NCBI GenBank assembly: GCA_944372745.1 | Contig: CALWAB010000092.1 | Coordinates: forward strand, 1 to 9,780 | Direction of reading: 5' to 3' | DNA from: an uncultured Clostridia bacterium | Lineage (GTDB): Bacteria > Bacillota > Clostridia > Christensenellales > UBA1242 | Length of the DNA: 9,780 bases | Part shown: positions 5,596-9,780 of the stretch, one piece after another | How positions within the stretch are numbered: position 1 is the stretch's first letter | Layout of the letters: the number at the start of each line of letters is the position of its first letter | The notes under the pieces: model-generated | Told to the model about the DNA's origin: nothing | The model's input: only the letters and a program-made list of their open reading frames with translations | Database searches by the model: none | Position numbers and translations under genes: made by a program

Positions 5596-8500
5596 ATGAA
5601 ATCTATTTATACATATTATAAAGAAAGATTAATCGAAATTAGCGGTCGAAATCGTAGCCTTTATGCTAAAAAAATTAGCAAAAAGTATGCTTTTGACATA
5701 GGTAAAATTTTTGATGGTGACTATGATACTATCAATGATTTCCTTGATTTTTTGTGGTACGACAGGCGTTACAGTTTCCCACTTATTAAAAAAGATGACA
5801 AAGAACGCCTTGCCAAAAATCTAGGCGTAGAGCACGACATCAATATTCGCAAGCAGAATTTGGAGAAATTAGAGGGCAAAGAAAAGAGTGAAGAAGCTTT
5901 CAAAATTCAACGCGTACAACGCGAAGAAACTAAAAAGGCTCTTTTATCACAAGTGAATGACTTAAAGAACCTTAAGCGTGACATAGAAGAATTTGCCCGC
6001 GAGACAGGTCGCTATGAAATGTATGTAGGCTATCCTTTCGTCACTGGTTACATAGGCAAAGATTTACAAATTAAAGCCCCACTCATTCTTTTCCCTTGCA
6101 TTGTCAACATAATTGATGACCAAACCGCAGAGATAGAACTCAAACGCGATGAGAATATCCAATTAAATAAGGTTTTGATTCTCGCTTATGCTAAGCAGTA
6201 CAGATTAAATGTAGAAGATTTAGAAATGGAATTTCGCAGTCCTTTTGCTAGTTCATTTAAAAACATAAATGCTGTCATTGAATACCTAAGAAAATTTGGA
6301 ATAAAAATGTCTTATCAGTCAAGAAAAGGAATGTTTAATTTTGAACGCGTAAAAGAGCCATCACCAAATGACGGACTAGATGTTAAACAACTCTGCGTAC
6401 TTGGGCGTTTCCCACTTGCAAACTCTATCTACAATGACTACACCGCACTTGAAAAGAAGCGTTTGACAAACGAAGCTATCAATGAACTTTTGAATACTAC
6501 TCTACCTAAAAAGATTAAGAAGGTCAACACAAATCTATTTACAATCAACGACCTAGATTACGCACAGACAAGTTGTGTAATGAATGTCAATATTGACGGG
6601 AATATGGTCATATATGGACCACCCGGCACTGGTAAATCACAGACTATTGTAAATATAATATCCGATGCTCTTTGCAAACACAAACGAGTGTTAGTAGTAT
6701 CACAAAAGAAAGCGGCACTAGATGTTGTATTCAACCGACTAGGCACTTTAAATAACAAAGTTATGTTTATAACTGACCCAGAAAAAAACAAAAATGAATT
6801 TTACGAGAGAACGCGTACTACACACTTAGAGAATTTAAATTACACTCCTATGGACTATATGGACAATTACGAGAACATAAACGACAAGATTGCGTGTGAA
6901 GAGCGTGAACTAAAAATCATTTCAGATACTCTATTTGAACCCCAAGAATTTGGCATTTCTTTACAACAGATGTATGCAAATTCTCATATCATTGGTAAAA
7001 ACACCTATGAATACACCGTCTATAAAAACATACAAAATCATCCAGAAATACTGTCACTTACCTATCAAGAACTTGAAGAAGCATTAAGAGTGATTAAAGA
7101 AAAGAAAAAGGGTGAACACTACTACAATTATCTAGAAGCCAAGAAAAATAACCCCCTGATTGATAAAATTAAGAATGACCTAAATATTCATACAATCAAT
7201 TCGGCATTAGCAAGATTGAAAGACTTGACAAGTTCTAGAATTGTACCTTTTGACACTGCTAAATACCCTAATTCAAAGCAACTTATTGCCTATTACCTAG
7301 ACAAAAAGATTGACAGCGAAGACTTAAAACCACTTGTCAAATTTGTGGCAAAAATAGACAATGAAAAGGCCTACAACACTTTGCAGACAAGTTATGTATT
7401 TTTGCCTATGCTACCTTTTGCTAAACACAAAACAAATCAACTTGAACAAGAGATAGAAGAAAACTTCCGCAAGACCTTGGCTGCGATTGACGACTATATC
7501 AAAGATTACACATTCTTGCAAGAAGTATTGACAGAAGACGGCTACATAATGATGGTAGACAACATATTAAATGGCAATATGGTATTTCTCAGGTTACTTA
7601 TGAACGCACTCAGCACTTATGTCGATATTCGCGACTTAAACAACGCATTGAGTTCACTAAATGACAACGAAAAGACAATACTAAATTTTGCCTACAAATC
7701 TACAGAATCTTATGCACGCTTTAAAGACACTCTAGATATGTTAATGTGCGTTCGCATCTACATTGAGATAGTACAACTAGAAGAAAAATACAAGATTAAT
7801 TTGTCAAAAATTCTAGATTATGAAAATACGCGCAACCGCATTTTGTCACTAAACCACGACCTTAAAGACATTTGTCGCAATATTTGTGACGGGGCATTCA
7901 AGGACGATTACATTAATAGGTATGACGGCGACCAAGAAAACAAAAATTTCCTTTATCAAATTTCAAAAACTCAAAATCAATGGCCTATTAGACGCTTTAT
8001 GGAAGTATACGGCGACTATATGTTCGACCTATTCCCTTGTTGGTTGCTTTCACCTGAAAGCGTCAGCACAATTATGCCATTAAAGAAAAATCTATTTGAC
8101 ATTGTACTTTTTGATGAAGCGTCACAGGTCTTTGTGGAAAACACATTGCCAGTAATTTATCGTGGCAAGAATATTGTGGTCGCTGGAGACTCAAAGCAAC
8201 TTCGCCCTACTGCAACATTTATGAAGCGTTATTTAGGTGCTGATGTTGACGAAAATCTAGATTACTCAACACAAGCGGCACTAGAAGTAGAAAGTTTGCT
8301 TGACTTAGCAATGACGCGCTACAAATGTACGCATTTGACATATCACTACAGAAGTAGAAATGAAGAATTAATCAACTTCTCTAACCACGCATTCTACGAA
8401 GGACGCTTGCAAATAGCTCCAAATACTACCAAGAATAAAGGCAAAAAACCTATTGAACGCGTGCTTGTCAATGGTCGTTGGATAGGCAGACACAATGATG

Positions 8501-9429
8501 CTGAAGCACAAAAAGTCGTTGAGATAGTCAAGAAAATATTTAAAACTCGCAAACACAATCAATCTATAGGTATTATCACATTTAATGCAGAGCAAGAATC
8601 CGCTATTGAAGATGCACTTGATGCTGAATGTGCTAAAGACCCTAAATTCCGCGACCAATATTTGCTTGAAACAAACCGCAAGGAAAATGGTGAAGACACA
8701 AGCTTATTTATAAAGAACCTTGAAAATGTGCAAGGTGATGAACGCGACATAATTATCTTCAGTATTGGCTATGCAAAGAATGAATATGGGAGAGTTGTGG
8801 CTCAATTTGGTCCACTAAGTGTAGAAGGTGGCGAAAATCGTCTTAATGTCGCCATTACGCGTGCAAAAGAAAAAATTTATGTTGTTACAAGTATTGAGCC
8901 TGAAGAACTAAATGTAGAAAACAGCAAAAATGCTGGGCCTAAGATATTTAAGAGTTATTTGAGATATGTTCGTGCAGTATCCAATGGTAATAATTTAGAG
9001 GCACAGTTAATTTTGAATAGTTACGATACTCAAGAAACGCCTAAGATTTCTCAAATTAACAATGATTTTGAAGGCGAAATTAAGAAAGAACTTGAGAAAA
9101 TGGGTTACACTGTCGCAACTAATATTGGAAATACTGACTACAAGATTAGTTTAGCCATTTACGACAAAGAACTTGACAAGTATCTAGTCGGCATTGAATG
9201 TGATTATGCCGCTTATCAAAGCAGTGATAGTCTTATAGAAAGAGATGTTTATCACCCAGCCTTTCTAAAGAGTCGCGGTTGGGAATTAATAAGAGTGTAT
9301 AGCCGTGATTGGTGGTTACATAAAGGCAAAGTACTTTCTCTCATTACTAAAACAGCAGAAAAAGCACGGGCAAAGTATTTGAATGAACAAAAAGACATCA
9401 ACAACAACAAATCAAAAAGGGAATGCTAA
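5596..9429 (+). CDS. DUF4011 / SF1 (Upf1-Dna2-like) helicase with C-terminal REase-like domain
   Basis: A 1277-residue cytoplasmic protein predicted to move along or unwind nucleic acid using ATP. The N-terminus is DUF4011-like: YKERLIEISGRNRSLY at 8-23, then ETGRYEMYVGYPF and APLILFP at 136-167. The SF1 core is complete: Q-like DYAQ 321-324, Walker A GPPGTGKSQT 341-350, Walker B LFDEAS 838-843, motif III AGDSKQLRPT 863-872, YHYRSRNEE 916-924, GIITFNAEQ 992-1000, NVQGDERD 1044-1051, and motif VI ENRLNVAITRAK 1080-1091. About 490 mostly helical residues separate Walker A from B, as in large members of this family. Residues 1157-1240 match the REase_MTES_1575 (Vsr-like) pattern: FEGEI, LVGIECDYAAYQSS, GWELIRVYSRDW. 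The aspartate usual in the first strand (IDLA) is serine here (S1185), so cleavage activity is uncertain. The ATG follows AGGTAGG (5581-5587) by 8 nt. Such proteins occur in accessory and defence islands, but no partner gene is visible. Confidence 0.9.
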   Translation: MKSIYTYYKERLIEISGRNRSLYAKKISKKYAFDIGKIFDGDYDTINDFLDFLWYDRRYSFPLIKKDDKERLAKNLGVEHDINIRKQNLEKLEGKEKSEEAFKIQRVQREETKKALLSQVNDLKNLKRDIEEFARETGRYEMYVGYPFVTGYIGKDLQIKAPLILFPCIVNIIDDQTAEIELKRDENIQLNKVLILAYAKQYRLNVEDLEMEFRSPFASSFKNINAVIEYLRKFGIKMSYQSRKGMFNFERVKEPSPNDGLDVKQLCVLGRFPLANSIYNDYTALEKKRLTNEAINELLNTTLPKKIKKVNTNLFTINDLDYAQTSCVMNVNIDGNMVIYGPPGTGKSQTIVNIISDALCKHKRVLVVSQKKAALDVVFNRLGTLNNKVMFITDPEKNKNEFYERTRTTHLENLNYTPMDYMDNYENINDKIACEERELKIISDTLFEPQEFGISLQQMYANSHIIGKNTYEYTVYKNIQNHPEILSLTYQELEEALRVIKEKKKGEHYYNYLEAKKNNPLIDKIKNDLNIHTINSALARLKDLTSSRIVPFDTAKYPNSKQLIAYYLDKKIDSEDLKPLVKFVAKIDNEKAYNTLQTSYVFLPMLPFAKHKTNQLEQEIEENFRKTLAAIDDYIKDYTFLQEVLTEDGYIMMVDNILNGNMVFLRLLMNALSTYVDIRDLNNALSSLNDNEKTILNFAYKSTESYARFKDTLDMLMCVRIYIEIVQLEEKYKINLSKILDYENTRNRILSLNHDLKDICRNICDGAFKDDYINRYDGDQENKNFLYQISKTQNQWPIRRFMEVYGDYMFDLFPCWLLSPESVSTIMPLKKNLFDIVLFDEASQVFVENTLPVIYRGKNIVVAGDSKQLRPTATFMKRYLGADVDENLDYSTQAALEVESLLDLAMTRYKCTHLTYHYRSRNEELINFSNHAFYEGRLQIAPNTTKNKGKKPIERVLVNGRWIGRHNDAEAQKVVEIVKKIFKTRKHNQSIGIITFNAEQESAIEDALDAECAKDPKFRDQYLLETNRKENGEDTSLFIKNLENVQGDERDIIIFSIGYAKNEYGRVVAQFGPLSVEGGENRLNVAITRAKEKIYVVTSIEPEELNVENSKNAGPKIFKSYLRYVRAVSNGNNLEAQLILNSYDTQETPKISQINNDFEGEIKKELEKMGYTVATNIGNTDYKISLAIYDKELDKYLVGIECDYAAYQSSDSLIERDVYHPAFLKSRGWELIRVYSRDWWLHKGKVLSLITKTAEKARAKYLNEQKDINNNKSKREC

Positions 9430-9538
9430 TAAAAAGCAACTAAAAAAGGTAGACAATAAAACTACTCAAAACAAAAAAGAAAATGCTACACAAAATAAAA
9501 CTCAAGTCAAAACTATTACAAAAGCAACAAAAAAGTAA
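9383..9538 (+). CDS. 51-aa lysine-rich overlapping ORF, or frameshifted C-terminal tail of the helicase
   Basis: An ATG at 9383-9385 opens a 51-codon frame that overlaps the helicase 3' end by 47 nt in the +1 frame and ends at TAA 9536-9538, 17 nt before the terminator. The product begins MNKKTSTTTNQKGN and is made almost wholly of K, T, N and Q, with no cysteine or hydrophobic core, so it would be disordered and very basic. There is no good ribosome binding site (only GGG 10 nt upstream), which argues against an independent gene. Removing one A from the run of five at 9389-9393 would join the helicase frame to this one and replace its last dozen residues with this tail. The options are a recent or sequencing indel, programmed frameshifting, translational coupling, or chance in A-rich sequence. 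Confidence 0.4.
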   Translation: MNKKTSTTTNQKGNANKKQLKKVDNKTTQNKKENATQNKTQVKTITKATKK

Positions 9539-9553
9539 TTTAATAATTTTACT

Positions 9554-9581
9554 AAAAAAACTCCACATAAGTGGAGTTTTT
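9554..9581 (+). terminator. Strong intrinsic terminator after the helicase-nuclease unit
   Basis: AAAAACTCCAC (9556-9566) and GTGGAGTTTTT (9571-9581) form an 11-bp stem with an ATAA loop and a U tract on the 3' side. The A-rich 5' flank means the hairpin could also work on the minus strand. It lies 125 bp after the helicase stop but only 17 bp after the stop of the overlapping 51-codon frame, so that frame is transcribed with the helicase. Confidence 0.88.
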
Positions 9582-9603
9582 CAGACTGTAGACAAAGGGG
9601 ATT

Positions 9604-9654
9604 TTCTAGGGGATTTCCCATCCCCTAGAACCCTAGTGCAAGGGCTAGCCCTTG
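9604..9654. repeat. Palindrome pair: GC-rich hairpin and 16-bp perfect palindrome
   Basis: The first element is an 11-bp perfect inverted repeat, TTCTAGGGGAT (9604-9614) with ATCCCCTAGAA (9620-9630), around a 5-nt loop. Eight bases later comes a 16-bp perfect palindrome, CAAGGGCTAGCCCTTG (9639-9654). Both contain CTAG and are much richer in G+C than the flanks. They lie beyond the terminator and have no U tract, so they are not simple terminators. This arrangement is typical of dispersed intergenic palindromic repeats; that identity is inferred and copies elsewhere cannot be seen here. Confidence 0.6.
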
Positions 9655-9685
9655 ACCTGTGGTCTTGGAGAGTAACACTTGCCTA

Positions 9686-9755
9686 CTTAGTACAAAGAAC
9701 AACAAATAAATATATCTTTGTGCTTTCGCACAAAGTATAATTATTTAGTACTAAG
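9686..9755. other. Nested inverted repeats with a tetraloop hairpin, possible structured RNA
   Basis: An outer 8-bp inverted repeat (CTTAGTAC at 9686-9693, GTACTAAG at 9748-9755) encloses an 8-bp hairpin, CTTTGTGC (9716-9723) with GCACAAAG (9728-9735). On the plus strand the loop is UUUC; on the minus strand it is GAAA, a stable GNRA tetraloop closed by C-G, which favours a minus-strand RNA if one is made. Further copies of the word (ACTAAGTACT at 9761-9770) follow. The structure may continue past the window edge. No known RNA family was recognised. Confidence 0.35.
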
Positions 9756-9780
9756 CTGTGACTAAGTACTCAACCTAGAC

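Noticed and set aside
8368..8750. Two minus-strand ORFs inside the helicase gene
   Set aside because: They are shadows of the conserved helicase motifs on the other strand, with no promoter or ribosome binding site. The minus-strand frame at 6558-6791 is the mirror of the Walker A region and is rejected likewise.
9483..9740. 85-codon plus-strand ORF running through the terminator and palindromes
   Set aside because: It crosses an intrinsic terminator and the inverted repeats, lacks a ribosome binding site and starts inside another frame. The region is better explained as non-coding.

Overview
The window is AT-rich and carries Firmicutes-style expression signals: AGGAGG-like ribosome binding sites and sigma-A-type promoters whose -10 boxes are preceded by TGn. 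The tandem MBG-domain lipoprotein and the DUF4011/SF1-helicase/nuclease giant suggest an uncultured gut-type clostridial lineage. That placement is an inference from composition and gene families, not an identification. No rRNA, tRNA, CRISPR array or recognisable insertion sequence was found.

Layout from left to right. Positions 1-88 hold the 5' end and promoter of a minus-strand gene that runs off the left edge. Positions 262-1037 are a compact minus-strand unit: an extended -10 promoter, a structured leader with two hairpins, a CCUCC tract able to mask the ribosome binding site, a 213-aa predicted nucleotidyltransferase-fold protein, and an intrinsic terminator. Positions 1162-4200 encode, also on the minus strand, a 1012-aa surface lipoprotein: lipobox cysteine, one Big_2-like domain, one further Ig-like domain and ten tandem MBG-type repeats. 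It has its own promoter about 190 nt upstream.

Positions 4524-5445 are a decaying minus-strand region. A terminator is intact, but the coding sequence is split over three frames, one break falling on a run of six G. On the plus strand a near-consensus promoter at 5539-5567 drives a 1277-aa protein at 5596-9429 with a DUF4011-like N-terminus, a complete SF1 (Upf1/Dna2-like) helicase core and a C-terminal restriction-endonuclease-like domain of the REase_MTES_1575 type, in which one expected acidic residue is serine. A 51-codon lysine-rich reading frame overlaps its 3' end in another frame, and a strong terminator follows. The last 180 bases are a cluster of palindromes that no gene explains.

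The left and centre are minus-strand and the right is plus-strand, so most units look independent. The helicase-nuclease and the orphan nucleotidyltransferase each resemble proteins often met in defence or accessory islands, but no complete known defence system can be named from the sequence. The best leads are the RNA leader plus nucleotidyltransferase pair, the alternative-frame tail of the helicase, and the palindrome cluster at the right edge.
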